A stretch of 64,000 bases of DNA from Oscillospiraceae bacterium (GCA_910575265.1 CAJTEA010000005.1:1-64000), one strand, 5' to 3'; positions 51,144-59,558 are shown, numbered from the stretch's first letter. The notes: generated from the letters alone by a model not told the origin. Made by a program: numbers and translations.

Positions 51144-52688
51144 TTAACCCATATAGTCGATCAGCGACTGGCTGAGCAGCTGGTTGCCGATCTTCAGCGC
51201 CGCGTTGTAGCAGTACTGCTGCCAGGAGAAGGTGGTGATGGCCTCGGCCAGATCCACCTGGGAGATGTCCAGGATCTCGGTGTTGGTGTCGATCATCAGG
51301 GTCTCCAGCCGCTCCTGGTTGCTGGTGAGGAATACGGACTTGGCGTCCAGCTCCACCCACTTCTCGGTAAAGTTTTCCTGAGACGCTTTCAGCTTATCCA
51401 GCAGACGGAACGCTTTTTGCTCCATCTCGGCGCTGGTCAGGCCCTTGGCCGACTCCCCCGCCAGAGCCGGATTGTAGCCCTGGGGGTCCATGCTCTCGTC
51501 CCAGGCCTGGAAGATATCGGCAAACTCCCGCATAATCAGGGCCAGGTTCTTGGGGTCGCCGTCCTCGTCCACGCCGAAGCCGGTGAAGGCGATGCCGCAC
51601 AGGGCGCTGTTGAAGTAGCTGCCGTTGACCGCGTTGTTGGGCGAGTTCTCCGCCAGGCCCATGCCCAGGTCGATATACAGCTTTTCGTCGCCCATCTCCT
51701 TCAGGTACATATAGTTGTCCTTGTCCTTGAAGAAGCTGTAGCACGCCTTCTGAGTATCATCCAGTTTTGTCGTATCCGTCTTTGTCAGCTCCACCACCCA
51801 GTCGGGCCGGGTACCGGCCTCGGGGGACTCGCCGCTCGCGCCGCTGAGATACTGATACCACGCCTCATCGGTTTTGGTCCAATCAGCGCCCGGTGGATCT
51901 GTCCTCCCCGATGCTTGATCCAATATCTCCTTCAGCTTCGGCTCCACGGGCGGATCAGCCGCCTCATGTTTGTAGTACTTCAGCCACGCCTCGTCGGTGG
52001 AGCCAGGGGCCGGGGTCGCGTTATCAAGCCAATTCGGTTCCGGATATTTTGTGGCATCCGGTTTCACGTTTGTCGCGTGGGTATAATAGTCATACCAAGC
52101 CTGATCTCCATCTGACAATGTTCCGTTCTCGGCACCCGTCTTCGCGGTATCCAGCCAATTCGGCTCCGTCGCCAGAGGCTTATCCACCAGGCCGCCCGCC
52201 TTGACGTTGATGCCCCGGTAATACAGGTCCTCGCCCTTCCACTCGAAGGGGACGTTCAGCCCGTCGTTTCCGGCAAAGATGAACTGGTCGCCCAGCTTCT
52301 GGTTCATGGCGTAGATCAGCGACTCGGAGGTCTCCCGCAGCGTGGTGGCCAGCGCCCTGCGGGCCTCGCCGGTGGTGCCGTTGTCGCCCCGGATGGCGGA
52401 CTGGATGGTGGTCTCGTTAATCAGCTTCTTTTTCACCTCCGCCAGGTTGTTCCAGGCGGTGTTATACTTGCTGTAGGCGTTTTTGGTGTTGTTCCGCTGG
52501 CTGTATGTGGTGTAGTAATCCCGGCGCAGGCGGAACTCCTGGGTCGCGGCGGCGGGGTCGTCGGCGTAGCTGTTGAACTGGCGCTGAGTGAGCACCATAT
52601 CCCGGGCATTTGAAAGCTTCAGCGTGGAGTTCTGAAGATTGTACCGGTAGGTGTTCATCATCATGTTTGTGGTAATGCGAAAGCCCAT
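51144..52688 (-). CDS. flgL: Hook-filament junction protein FlgL (with insertion)
   Basis: A 514-residue hook-associated protein 3, larger than the usual 300 or so. The flagellin-like ends are conserved: RITTNMMMNTYRYNLQN at the start and a C-terminal segment ending in LSQSLIDYMG. Residues about 174-325 are an insertion made of four degenerate copies of a unit with a Pro-x-W-L-like start and an AWYxYY-like core. AAGGAGGT precedes the ATG. It follows flgK by 18 bp. Confidence 0.9.
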   Translation of the reverse strand: MGFRITTNMMMNTYRYNLQNSTLKLSNARDMVLTQRQFNSYADDPAAATQEFRLRRDYYTTYSQRNNTKNAYSKYNTAWNNLAEVKKKLINETTIQSAIRGDNGTTGEARRALATTLRETSESLIYAMNQKLGDQFIFAGNDGLNVPFEWKGEDLYYRGINVKAGGLVDKPLATEPNWLDTAKTGAENGTLSDGDQAWYDYYTHATNVKPDATKYPEPNWLDNATPAPGSTDEAWLKYYKHEAADPPVEPKLKEILDQASGRTDPPGADWTKTDEAWYQYLSGASGESPEAGTRPDWVVELTKTDTTKLDDTQKACYSFFKDKDNYMYLKEMGDEKLYIDLGMGLAENSPNNAVNGSYFNSALCGIAFTGFGVDEDGDPKNLALIMREFADIFQAWDESMDPQGYNPALAGESAKGLTSAEMEQKAFRLLDKLKASQENFTEKWVELDAKSVFLTSNQERLETLMIDTNTEILDISQVDLAEAITTFSWQQYCYNAALKIGNQLLSQSLIDYMG

Positions 52689-52706
52689 AGTCAGGTTACC
52701 TCCTTA

Positions 52707-55004
52707 TCACAGGGTTCCGTTAATCAGCTTATCCAGCATAGAGTCCAGGGTAGTCATCAGCTGGCAGGCGGCGGCGTAGGACTTCTGGAACATCATCATA
52801 TTGGTGGCCTCGTCGTTGAGGTCCACACCGGAGACGCTCTGCCGGTCGTTCTCCAGGGACAGGGACTTGATGCTGTAGCTGTTGTACAGGGTGGTGGTGG
52901 TCTGCTGGTCCACAGACAGAATCACGTTCATATCGGCGAACCGCTCCTGGAAGGTGCCGTTGAAATAGCGCTTGTCGCCCGCCGCGTCCTCCGCGCCCTC
53001 CTTGGGCATATAGTCCAGCTTGGAGCCCATCAGGTTGATCATGTGGGCGATGTTATCATCGGCGGTGGTGTGGCTGAGGACCTTGTCGCTGTTGGGGTTG
53101 TCAGGGTCCGACGGAACCAGGGTGTCCGGCTTCTTGCTGTTCAGGACGCGCACCTCGCCGGTGGACCAGCCCTTGGCGATGGTGATGTTCTTGGCGGTGA
53201 TGCCAGTGGGATCGTTGGTGTCGCCGTTGCTGCTGAACAGCACGCCGCCATTGTAGTAGGCGTATTCGGAGTTCAGCTGGCCCTCCTGCCGGAGCACCTC
53301 CAGTTTCTCATAGGCCGCCTTGGTCCTGGCCTCGATACCCCCGTCTTTTGCCTCCAAATCATCTATTTTCTTCTGGATTTTCTTTCGATTTGCTTCCTTA
53401 TCAGCGGCAGACAACGCTTTATCTTTAGCGTTCTCCGTTAACTGCTCTCTCAACGCTTCCAGCTCTTTTATATCCTCGCCTAACTTATCAAATTCATTCG
53501 GGTCAATCGCTTCCTTAGTGCCATCAGCCTTGGTATACATGACTGTAGCGCCATCCTTGCCAATAAAAACCGTAGGATTGGCCGGATCATCTACCAGATA
53601 ACCCTTGGTTACCGTATCGATGTCCATTTGATTGGCCTCGTTGAACATCTGGGCGAACTTCTTGGCCAGGGCGTCCAAAGACTTGCGGTAGTAGGGCACG
53701 CCCCGGGTGCTGGTGGCGTCGGGGTCGTATTTCAGCTCTGTCGCGCTGGAGAACTCGCCCTCGCCCAGCAGGAAATCCCGCTTGGACTGGAGCGCGCCGT
53801 ACAGCACGTTCTCACCCAGCTCCACCATCTCGCTCTTGTTGCCGTCGGCGTCCCGGAACACCCGTCCCTTTTTGTCCTCCAGCGGCTGAACATTCATCCA
53901 CAGGCGGTTGTAGTCCTCGTCGCCGCCCACCTTGGCGTTGTCAACCTCCAGCGCCCAGGGATTGTTGGGGTCATTTGTCGGAGCCGGAAGTCCCTTCTCA
54001 GCCGCCTCAGCCTCAGCCCGCTCCTTCGTTACCGGGTTGTTTGTGTAGGTATATGTGGGTGGAACCGTTGTATCGTCAATAGACGCAATATATTTTCCAC
54101 CGGCAGGGGGATCCGGCATCAGCGCATTCTTGGGATCGTTCAGATCGTCAAAATTATAGGCCGGATTGCGCATCGGAGCCCGCTCAGACATTCCAATCTG
54201 CGCGCCGTAGGTGCCGCAGATCAGGCGGATGGGGGGATTGCCGGAGTCGGCGATGTTGATGTTCAGCCGTTCCACCGAGTTGAATTCGTCCAGCTTCTCC
54301 ATGTCATAGCTGACGTCAATTTTGATATACTTGGACAGCTCGTCGATCAGCACGTTGCGCTCGTCCCGCAGCTCCAGGGCCTTGGCCCCATGGATGCCCG
54401 ATTCCCGGATTTCCTCGTTCAGGCTCCGGATCTGGGTCAGGATGGTGTTCACCGAGGTGACGTCGTCCTTGATGTTCTCCAGCTGGGTCGTCTCCACCTT
54501 CTCCAGGGCCTTGGCGTAGCTGTTGAACAGGTTGCAAAGCACCTCGGCGGAGGAGCGGACGGTGGTATCATACTCAGTGGTGCCCACGGCGCCGTTGAGC
54601 TGCTGGAGCTGAGAAAGAACGTCGTTGAACTGGCGCTCCAGAATGCCGAAGTCGTCGCCGTCGCCCACCTCGTCCAGAGTGTGGGACAACTGCTTCAGGC
54701 AGTCCAGCCAGGTCTCGGAGGCGCCCACGTTGGCCTGCTCATCCCGGTAGCGGATATCGATATAGGGGTCCCGCAGCTGAGACACGCCGTTGGTCAGCAC
54801 GCCGTAGCCCACGTCCATGTTCATCTTGTTGGCGTACCGGGCGGAGCCCCAGGAGTTGAGGGACACCAGATCCAGCCGCTGCCGGGTGTACCCGTCGGTG
54901 TTGATGTTGGCGATGTTGTTGCCCGTCACGTTCAGCGCCGACTGGGACGCGTAGATACCCATGCGCGCGGCCGTGAAGGAACCAAAAGTGCCGATAATAG
55001 CCAT
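52707..55004 (-). CDS. flgK: Hook-filament junction protein FlgK (enlarged)
   Basis: A 765-residue hook-associated protein 1 (usual about 500-600). The N-terminal rod-type motif is VTGNNIANINTDGYTRQRL and the C-terminus SGVDLNDEATNMMMFQKSYAAACQLM. Residues about 503-575 form a Lys/Glu-rich predicted coiled coil within an insertion (about 462-576) whose DNA (53277-53621) is visibly richer in A/T than its surroundings. AAGGAG precedes the ATG. Confidence 0.93.
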   Translation of the reverse strand: MAIIGTFGSFTAARMGIYASQSALNVTGNNIANINTDGYTRQRLDLVSLNSWGSARYANKMNMDVGYGVLTNGVSQLRDPYIDIRYRDEQANVGASETWLDCLKQLSHTLDEVGDGDDFGILERQFNDVLSQLQQLNGAVGTTEYDTTVRSSAEVLCNLFNSYAKALEKVETTQLENIKDDVTSVNTILTQIRSLNEEIRESGIHGAKALELRDERNVLIDELSKYIKIDVSYDMEKLDEFNSVERLNINIADSGNPPIRLICGTYGAQIGMSERAPMRNPAYNFDDLNDPKNALMPDPPAGGKYIASIDDTTVPPTYTYTNNPVTKERAEAEAAEKGLPAPTNDPNNPWALEVDNAKVGGDEDYNRLWMNVQPLEDKKGRVFRDADGNKSEMVELGENVLYGALQSKRDFLLGEGEFSSATELKYDPDATSTRGVPYYRKSLDALAKKFAQMFNEANQMDIDTVTKGYLVDDPANPTVFIGKDGATVMYTKADGTKEAIDPNEFDKLGEDIKELEALREQLTENAKDKALSAADKEANRKKIQKKIDDLEAKDGGIEARTKAAYEKLEVLRQEGQLNSEYAYYNGGVLFSSNGDTNDPTGITAKNITIAKGWSTGEVRVLNSKKPDTLVPSDPDNPNSDKVLSHTTADDNIAHMINLMGSKLDYMPKEGAEDAAGDKRYFNGTFQERFADMNVILSVDQQTTTTLYNSYSIKSLSLENDRQSVSGVDLNDEATNMMMFQKSYAAACQLMTTLDSMLDKLINGTL

Positions 55005-55039
55005 AGTTGTTCTCCTTTATCTTATATCGCTCACGGGTC

Positions 55040-55489
55040 TCATGCCCGGAAGTCTGTCTGGTGGTGCTTGCGCGTCTCCTCCGCCTCGGCGGTGTCGCCG
55101 ATCCGCTGGGCCTGGAGCCGCTCGATGCCCCGCAGGTTGATCTCCAGCGTATCCCGGGCAACCTGGCTGGCGGCCTGGAACAGCTTATACTGCCGGCGCA
55201 GCTCCTCCACCACCGCCTTGGTCTCCAGCTGAAACTCGTCAGGGCTGCGCGCCTCCAGCTGGCTGAGGGTAACGCCCCGCAGCCCCAGCTCGGCCAGCAG
55301 CTTATCCCGCCTCTGGTCGCAGCCCCGCAGGGACAGGCTGAGCACCTGCTCCCGCTTCATGCACTCCTCCACCCCGATCAGGTCGCCCTGGGAGGCGGCG
55401 TCATTTTTGTCCCGCTCCACCTGGGTCAGCGTCTCCAGGGTTTTGGTCAGGTCCCGCATCAGCTTTAAATAGTCCTGCCAGCCCGCCAT
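55040..55489 (-). CDS. flgN: FlgK/FlgL chaperone FlgN
   Basis: A 149-residue helical protein (coiled coil, about residues 5-140) in the position and size of FlgN, the export chaperone for FlgK and FlgL, which follow it. The ATG comes directly after the flgM stop codon, and GAGGGCGAA within the flgM end serves as its ribosome-binding site. Confidence 0.85.
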   Translation of the reverse strand: MAGWQDYLKLMRDLTKTLETLTQVERDKNDAASQGDLIGVEECMKREQVLSLSLRGCDQRRDKLLAELGLRGVTLSQLEARSPDEFQLETKAVVEELRRQYKLFQAASQVARDTLEINLRGIERLQAQRIGDTAEAEETRKHHQTDFRA

Positions 55490-55792
55490 TTATTCGCCCT
55501 CCGACAGCAGCAGCATCCGGGCCGCGGTCTCCCGGGCGTCGGGGCGGTAGGCGCCGGACGCCACCTGGTCGCGCAGGTCCTGAATCCTGCCGGTGGTATT
55601 GTAGGTCCGCACCTGCTGGGACAGGCTGGCCGCCAGCTCCCGGAAGGTGGGGGACACCTCCCCCTGGCCGGAGAGGGTGATCTGGTCAAATTTCGCCTCC
55701 TGGGCCCGGCCGCGCCGGACACCGGCGGGCCGAATGGTCCCAGCCGCGGAAATGGGGGCGGAAGAGAAGCCTTCCCGTCTCGTGATCTGCAT
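55490..55792 (-). CDS. flgM: Anti-sigma-28 factor FlgM
   Basis: A 100-residue protein that binds FliA and is exported when the hook is complete, releasing late gene expression. It has a flexible N-terminus and a C-terminal sigma-binding region with DQITLSGQ and LRDQVASGAYRPDARETAARMLL. AGGAGG precedes the ATG. A hairpin (CGCCCC/GGGGCG, 55808-55825) lies in the short leader. I could not identify a convincing promoter for this operon; only a partial sigma-28-like -10 (TCCGATAG) is seen upstream. Confidence 0.92.
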   Translation of the reverse strand: MQITRREGFSSAPISAAGTIRPAGVRRGRAQEAKFDQITLSGQGEVSPTFRELAASLSQQVRTYNTTGRIQDLRDQVASGAYRPDARETAARMLLLSEGE

Positions 55793-55920
55793 ACAGTACC
55801 TCCTGAACGCCCCATATCAGGGGCGCGATCAATTGTTAAAACATTCTGTACTATTTCTATCGGACTATTTACCGAAAAAAATAACACGGCGGACAAAATT
55901 TTTTCCTTTCCTCCGACCCA

Positions 55921-55949
55921 TTGCATCCTGTCAGATTTTTCAGTATAAT
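55921..55949 (+). promoter_or_regulatory. Sigma-A promoter of the PilZ gene
   Basis: -35 TTGCAT (55921-55926), 17-bp spacer, -10 TATAAT (55944-55949). Confidence 0.65.
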
Positions 55950-55984
55950 AGGAGGTAACAAATCTCAATAAGGAGTGGACCAAA

Positions 55985-56608
55985 ATGGCCATGTTTTCCC
56001 GCTGCAAAAAAGCTGAGCTGAAAGATGCCGTCTCCGGACAGACGTTTGCCGCCGGAGTAAGCATCGGCCCGATGGACAGCCTGATGATCGCCGCCCCTAT
56101 AACCCGCAAGGTGGAGGCGGGCACGCCGTTGGAAATCAAATTCCTGGACCCCGCCCTGGGCGTGGTCACCTGCCGCTGCAAGCTCACCTCCCCCCTGATC
56201 TCCAGAGACAAGCGGTTTGCCGTCTACCGCTGCCAGGTGCTGGAGAAGCTGTCTCAGGAGCAGCGCCGGGAGGATATCAAAATTCCGATCACCATGAAGG
56301 TCCGGGTCGCCCACCGGCGCTCGGGAGGCGAGGCCCCCGCTGTCCTGTGCAACATCAGCGCCAGCGGCGTCTATCTGGGCACCAGCCTGCCTGTTCAGAC
56401 GGGGGACCTGCTGAGCTTTACCCTCCCAACGGCGGACGCCCAGATCCCCCTGACCGCCGAGGTCCTCCGGGCGGAATCCAGGGCCGACCTGGGGGGGACC
56501 GGCTGCGGCTGCCGCTTTGTCCATCTGGCGCCCCAGCATGAGACACAGCTGCGGGCCTACATATTCCAGGAGGAGCGCAGGCTGTACCGGCAGCAGAAGG
56601 AAGCTTAA
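55985..56608 (+). CDS. PilZ-domain protein (probable c-di-GMP receptor)
   Basis: A 207-residue protein with an N-terminal YcgR-like beta domain (about 1-90) and a C-terminal PilZ domain (about 92-195). The c-di-GMP motifs read QRREDIK and NISASG; the last Arg of the RxxxR pattern is Lys. YcgR-type proteins slow or bias the flagellar motor when c-di-GMP rises, which fits its place next to the flgM operon. AAGGAG precedes the ATG. It has its own promoter and terminator. Confidence 0.85.
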   Translation: MAMFSRCKKAELKDAVSGQTFAAGVSIGPMDSLMIAAPITRKVEAGTPLEIKFLDPALGVVTCRCKLTSPLISRDKRFAVYRCQVLEKLSQEQRREDIKIPITMKVRVAHRRSGGEAPAVLCNISASGVYLGTSLPVQTGDLLSFTLPTADAQIPLTAEVLRAESRADLGGTGCGCRFVHLAPQHETQLRAYIFQEERRLYRQQKEA

Positions 56609-56615
56609 AAAAACC

Positions 56616-56650
56616 GGGGCCCGGAGCGTCAAAGCTCCAGGCCCCTTTTT
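56616..56650 (+). terminator. Terminator of the PilZ gene
   Basis: GGGGCC/GGCCCC with an inner GGAGC/GCTCC stem, followed by TTTTT (56646-56650). Confidence 0.8.
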
Positions 56651-56669
56651 CATTTGAAACGTTTAACCG

Positions 56670-56882
56670 TCAGCGCCGCTCCTCCACAGGGTCCCGGTCG
56701 CGGAACAGCAGAGAGACGCACCACACGGCGGACAGACCCACCAGGGTATAGATTACCCGGCTGATCATGCTGCCGGAACCACCGCAGGCAAAGGCCACCA
56801 GGTCAAACTGGAACAGGCCCACGCTGCCCCAGTTCAGGCCGCCGATAATCAGCAGCGTCAGGGCAATTTTGTCCATCATCAT
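56670..56882 (-). CDS. DUF378-family membrane protein
   Basis: A 70-residue protein with two transmembrane helices and the typical DUF378 start KIALTLLIIGGLNWGSVGLFQFDLVA. The function of this family is unknown. AAGGAGG about 10 nt before ATG 56882. Convergent with the PilZ gene. Confidence 0.85.
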   Translation of the reverse strand: MMMDKIALTLLIIGGLNWGSVGLFQFDLVAFACGGSGSMISRVIYTLVGLSAVWCVSLLFRDRDPVEERR

Positions 56883-56959
56883 GTTCAGACCACCTCCTTT
56901 TCAGGTTCCGGAGGTAGTTTATACGGTTTTTCCCCCTTTATGCGCCGGGGAAATTTTTG

Positions 56960-57355
56960 TCAATTCAGCGACTTTGGCCCAAAGCCGCGGGGCAGCAGGC
57001 CGGACAGGCTCACCTCCTGCCAGGAGCCGTCCCCCCGGGCGGCCAGCACCCGCAGATTCGGGGCAAACTCATAGAGCATCTGCCGGCAGGCTCCGCAGGG
57101 CCAGCAGTAGTCCTCCCCCTTGCCGGCGATGGCGATGGCCGTCCAGCCCTCCCGGCAGCCCTCGCTCACCGCCTTTACAATCGCGGCGCGCTCGGCGCAG
57201 ATAGTGGAGCCGTAGGCCGCGTTCTCCACGTTGCAGCCGGTGAACACCCGGCCGTCCTCCGTGAGGATCGCCGCCCCTACGGGGAAATGAGAGTAGGGCA
57301 CATAGGAAAACTCGTGCATGTCAAAGGCTTTTTTTACCAGCTCCCGGTCGGTCAT
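56960..57355 (-). CDS. cdd: Cytidine deaminase
   Basis: It deaminates cytidine and deoxycytidine in pyrimidine salvage. The 131-residue length is standard for the homotetrameric form. The zinc-binding and catalytic residues are visible in ICAERAA (Cys-Ala-Glu) and PCGACRQ (two Cys). I chose ATG 57355; an in-frame extension to 57511 crosses the promoter region and is not credible. Its promoter shares a symmetric -10 with the divergent HAD gene. Confidence 0.93.
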   Translation of the reverse strand: MTDRELVKKAFDMHEFSYVPYSHFPVGAAILTEDGRVFTGCNVENAAYGSTICAERAAIVKAVSEGCREGWTAIAIAGKGEDYCWPCGACRQMLYEFAPNLRVLAARGDGSWQEVSLSGLLPRGFGPKSLN

Positions 57356-57392
57356 AAGGTCCGCTCCCTTCAAAAAGTATTTCACAAAACGC

Positions 57393-57442
57393 TTGTGTAT
57401 TCCCTTCGTTTCTATTATAATACCTCTGACATTTTCATGCAA
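57393..57442. promoter_or_regulatory. Overlapping divergent promoters with a symmetric -10
   Basis: The palindrome TATTATAATA (57413-57422) holds a -10 on each strand. Plus strand: TTGTGT (57393-57398), 17 bp, TATAAT (57416-57421), towards the HAD gene. Minus strand: TTGCAT (57442-57437), 17 bp, TATAAT (57419-57414), towards cdd. The two polymerase footprints overlap completely, so only one can fire at a time. Confidence 0.7.
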
Positions 57443-57458
57443 GGACGGGATCGCTGGA

Positions 57459-58121
57459 ATGAAAAAATCGCTTGCAATTTTTGATATGGACGGCACCCTG
57501 GTGGACTCCATGGGCTACTGGAACCGGCTGGCCGACGAGTATCTGGCCCAGCGGGGCATTCCTCCCCTGTCCGGGGCGCTGAAGGAGGAATCCATCGCCC
57601 TGACCATGCTGGGGACCGCCCGGATTTTCATGCGGGAATTCGGCCTGCCCGGTCCCCCGGAGGCCATCCGCGGGGAGATCAACGGCCTGATGGAGCTGCA
57701 CTACCGCGCCGACGTGGAGTTGAAGCCCGGGGCCGCGGCCTGTCTGGAGCGGATGAGGGCGGCGGGGTTCCGGATGTGCGTCGCCTCCTCCACCGCTCCG
57801 GCGCTGATCGACCTCTGTCTGCGCCGGCTGGGGGCGCGGGATTATTTTGAGTTCCTCCTGTCCTGCGAGGAGGTGGGTGTGGGGAAGAACCGCCCCGACG
57901 TATACCTGGAGGCCGCCCGGCGGCTGGGCGGAACGCCGGAGAACACCGTCATTTTTGAGGATATTCTGGTGGCGGCCACCACCGCCAAACAGGCCGGGTT
58001 TCCCCTGGGGGTCATCTACGACGCCAACTCCGACGCTGAGCAGCCCCAGCTGAAGGCCCTGGCCGACTGTCACTTCACCCGCTGGGATGACGAGGCGCTG
58101 CTCACCTGGCTTGGGGTATAA
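57459..58121 (+). CDS. HAD-superfamily phosphatase
   Basis: A 220-residue hydrolase of the phosphoglycolate phosphatase/beta-phosphoglucomutase-like group. The nucleophile motif is FDMDGTLVDS (residues 7-16); the second motif is VASST and the acidic motif VIFEDI. A cap domain lies between them. The substrate is unknown; being divergent from cytidine deaminase, a nucleotide-related substrate is possible but not shown. I chose ATG 57459 because earlier starts precede the promoter. Confidence 0.85.
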   Translation: MKKSLAIFDMDGTLVDSMGYWNRLADEYLAQRGIPPLSGALKEESIALTMLGTARIFMREFGLPGPPEAIRGEINGLMELHYRADVELKPGAAACLERMRAAGFRMCVASSTAPALIDLCLRRLGARDYFEFLLSCEEVGVGKNRPDVYLEAARRLGGTPENTVIFEDILVAATTAKQAGFPLGVIYDANSDAEQPQLKALADCHFTRWDDEALLTWLGV

Positions 58122-58127
58122 TCCCCG

Positions 58128-58357
58128 TCAGCCCGCCCGTACCCACCCGGCCAGCTCCATGCCCAGCCGGAAGCCGTGGGCGAAGGAGAGGAAGCCGCTG
58201 GTATCTAACCGCCGGAAAAACGGGACGGGTATATCCTCCCCTTCCAAAGCTCCTCCGCCTGTGTATAACAGGCCTGATAGTCCGGGTCGCGCTCAAAATC
58301 CAGATGGAACTGCTCGATCTCCCGCTTGTACAGTTCTTTGAGTCTTTCTTCCATCAT
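58128..58357 (-). pseudogene. Frameshifted small conserved protein
   Basis: The first frame (58357 to 58205) reads MEERLKELYKREIEQFHLDF onward and stops at codon 51. Adding one base to the GGGG run at 58241-58238 joins it to a second frame with FLSFAHGFRLGMELAGWVRAG, ending at 58128, to give a 76-residue protein. The joined form looks like a small conserved Clostridia protein (I think of the DUF6809 type, not certain). The shift may be a real mutation, a sequencing error or phase variation. An AGGTGG site precedes the ATG. Confidence 0.6.
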
Positions 58358-58382
58358 CAGCACCACCTAGCAACCTTTAATG

Positions 58383-58411
58383 TTGCTTGTATTACGCGCT
58401 ACTTTTAAAGT
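58383..58411 (+). promoter_or_regulatory. Candidate sigma-A promoter of the second XRE gene
   Basis: -35 TTGCTT (58383-58388), 17-bp spacer, -10 TAAAGT (58406-58411). This favours the start at 58437. Confidence 0.45.
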
Positions 58412-58436
58412 GTGCCAAGAGGATATTGAAAAAAGT

Positions 58437-58628
58437 ATGGAAATTATACTGCCAAGTGTCGCGGAAAGGCTAAAACCATCGCGGCAAAAGAAAAACATGA
58501 AACAGAAGGATATGGCGGAATTGCTGGGCCGCACCGTCCAGCACTATCAAAGGATGGAGTACGGCAAGGTCAATCTGCCCGCCACAACGGTGATCTTCCT
58601 GGCCGACCATCTGCTGGGACGGGAGTGA
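58437..58628 (+). CDS. Small XRE-family DNA-binding protein
   Basis: A 63-residue Cro/CI-type helix-turn-helix protein: VAERLKPSRQKKNMKQKDMAELL, then HYQRMEYGKVNLPATTVIFLADHL. A start at 58380 would add 19 residues but precede the predicted promoter. The GAGG site is rather far (about 13 nt) from ATG 58437. It ends 4 bp before the exporter gene and probably regulates or is co-transcribed with it. Confidence 0.7.
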   Translation: MEIILPSVAERLKPSRQKKNMKQKDMAELLGRTVQHYQRMEYGKVNLPATTVIFLADHLLGRE

Positions 58629-58632
58629 CGGC

Positions 58633-59130
58633 ATGGATCTTTTTGACTTTTTAACCGGCACCACCGGGGGCAAATGCCTGTTCACCATGCTGGTGTCCAT
58701 GATTCCCATCATCGAGCTGCGGGGAGGGCTGCCCTTCGGGGTGGCCCTGGGGCTGCCTTATTACCTGGCCTTCCCGGCGGCGGTGATCGGCAACCTGATC
58801 CCCACCCCCTTTATCATTGTCTACATCCGCCGGATTTTTGAGCTGACACGAAAATACCTGCCCAGTCTCAACGGCCTGGTGGACCGGCTGGAAAAAAAGG
58901 CCCATCTCAAGGGCCGGAAGGTGCAGCGGTTCCAGTATATCGGCCTGTGGCTCTTTGTGTCCATCCCCCTGCCGGGGACGGGGGCCTGGACCGGCTCGCT
59001 GGCGGCGGCCTTTCTGGGCATGCGGCTGAAAAAGGCCATGCCCGCCGTGGTGCTGGGGGTGCTCACCGCCGGGTGTGTCATGCTGGGGCTGACCCATGTG
59101 GGGGTCAACCTGTTTTCCGGGACGGTTTAA
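58633..59130 (+). CDS. Small multidrug-export-type membrane protein (COG2426)
   Basis: A 165-residue membrane protein with about four helices, matching the Sm_multidrug_ex family pattern: SMIPIIELRGGLPFG near residues 22-36 and SIPLPGTGAWTGSLAA in the second half. The family name reflects an early drug-export claim; the real substrate is unknown. GGGAGTGACGGC precedes the ATG. Confidence 0.8.
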   Translation: MDLFDFLTGTTGGKCLFTMLVSMIPIIELRGGLPFGVALGLPYYLAFPAAVIGNLIPTPFIIVYIRRIFELTRKYLPSLNGLVDRLEKKAHLKGRKVQRFQYIGLWLFVSIPLPGTGAWTGSLAAAFLGMRLKKAMPAVVLGVLTAGCVMLGLTHVGVNLFSGTV

Positions 59131-59176
59131 CGGTTTTTTCCGCCCGCGCATAGAATGCCCCGGAGGTGTTGCTCAA

Positions 59177-59509
59177 ATGGGTACATTCTGGGATATTCCG
59201 CTGGCTGTAATCTGCGCGTTCGGCCTGGCCCTGGTGGGCTGGTGGCTGTTTGGACTGCTGCTGCGCCCCCTGCCCGGGCGGGAGGCCAGGGTGGTCCTCC
59301 CCGGCCGGGGCGAGGGGGAGGGACTGGAGCAGCTGGTCCGCTCCTTCATCTGGCTGCGGGGAATGGGGCTGCTGCGCTGCCCCATCGTCATCGCCAACGT
59401 GGACCTGACCCCCGCCGGCTGGGAGCTGGCCTCCCGCCTCACCGCCCGCTGGCCCGAGGTGGCTCTGTGGCCGGCGGCGGAGCTGGGGGAGTATATATCA
59501 AGGACATAA
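59177..59509 (+). CDS. Small membrane-anchored protein of unknown function
   Basis: A 110-residue protein with one N-terminal transmembrane helix (about 8-31) and a cytoplasmic domain with LVRSFIWLRGMGLLRCPIVI. I do not recognise a family. I chose ATG 59177 after a GGAGGTG site; the start at 59096 lies inside the previous gene. A hairpin follows its stop codon. Confidence 0.65.
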   Translation: MGTFWDIPLAVICAFGLALVGWWLFGLLLRPLPGREARVVLPGRGEGEGLEQLVRSFIWLRGMGLLRCPIVIANVDLTPAGWELASRLTARWPEVALWPAAELGEYISRT

Positions 59510-59535
59510 AAGGCTCCTTTGCCCAAGGAGCCTTT
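59509..59535 (+). other. Hairpin overlapping the recD2 ribosome-binding region
   Basis: AAAGGCTCCTT (59509-59519) pairs with AAGGAGCCTTT (59525-59535). It has no T-run. Its right arm holds an AAGGAG that would serve a start at 59538, so folding could mask that site and favour the start at 59559. Confidence 0.45.
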
Positions 59536-59558
59536 CGATGAAAGGAGACGAGCACCCA

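Noticed and set aside
55850-55890. Sigma-28 promoter for flgM
   Set aside because: Only a partial -10 (TCCGATAG) is present, and no TAAA-like element lies 14-16 bp upstream.
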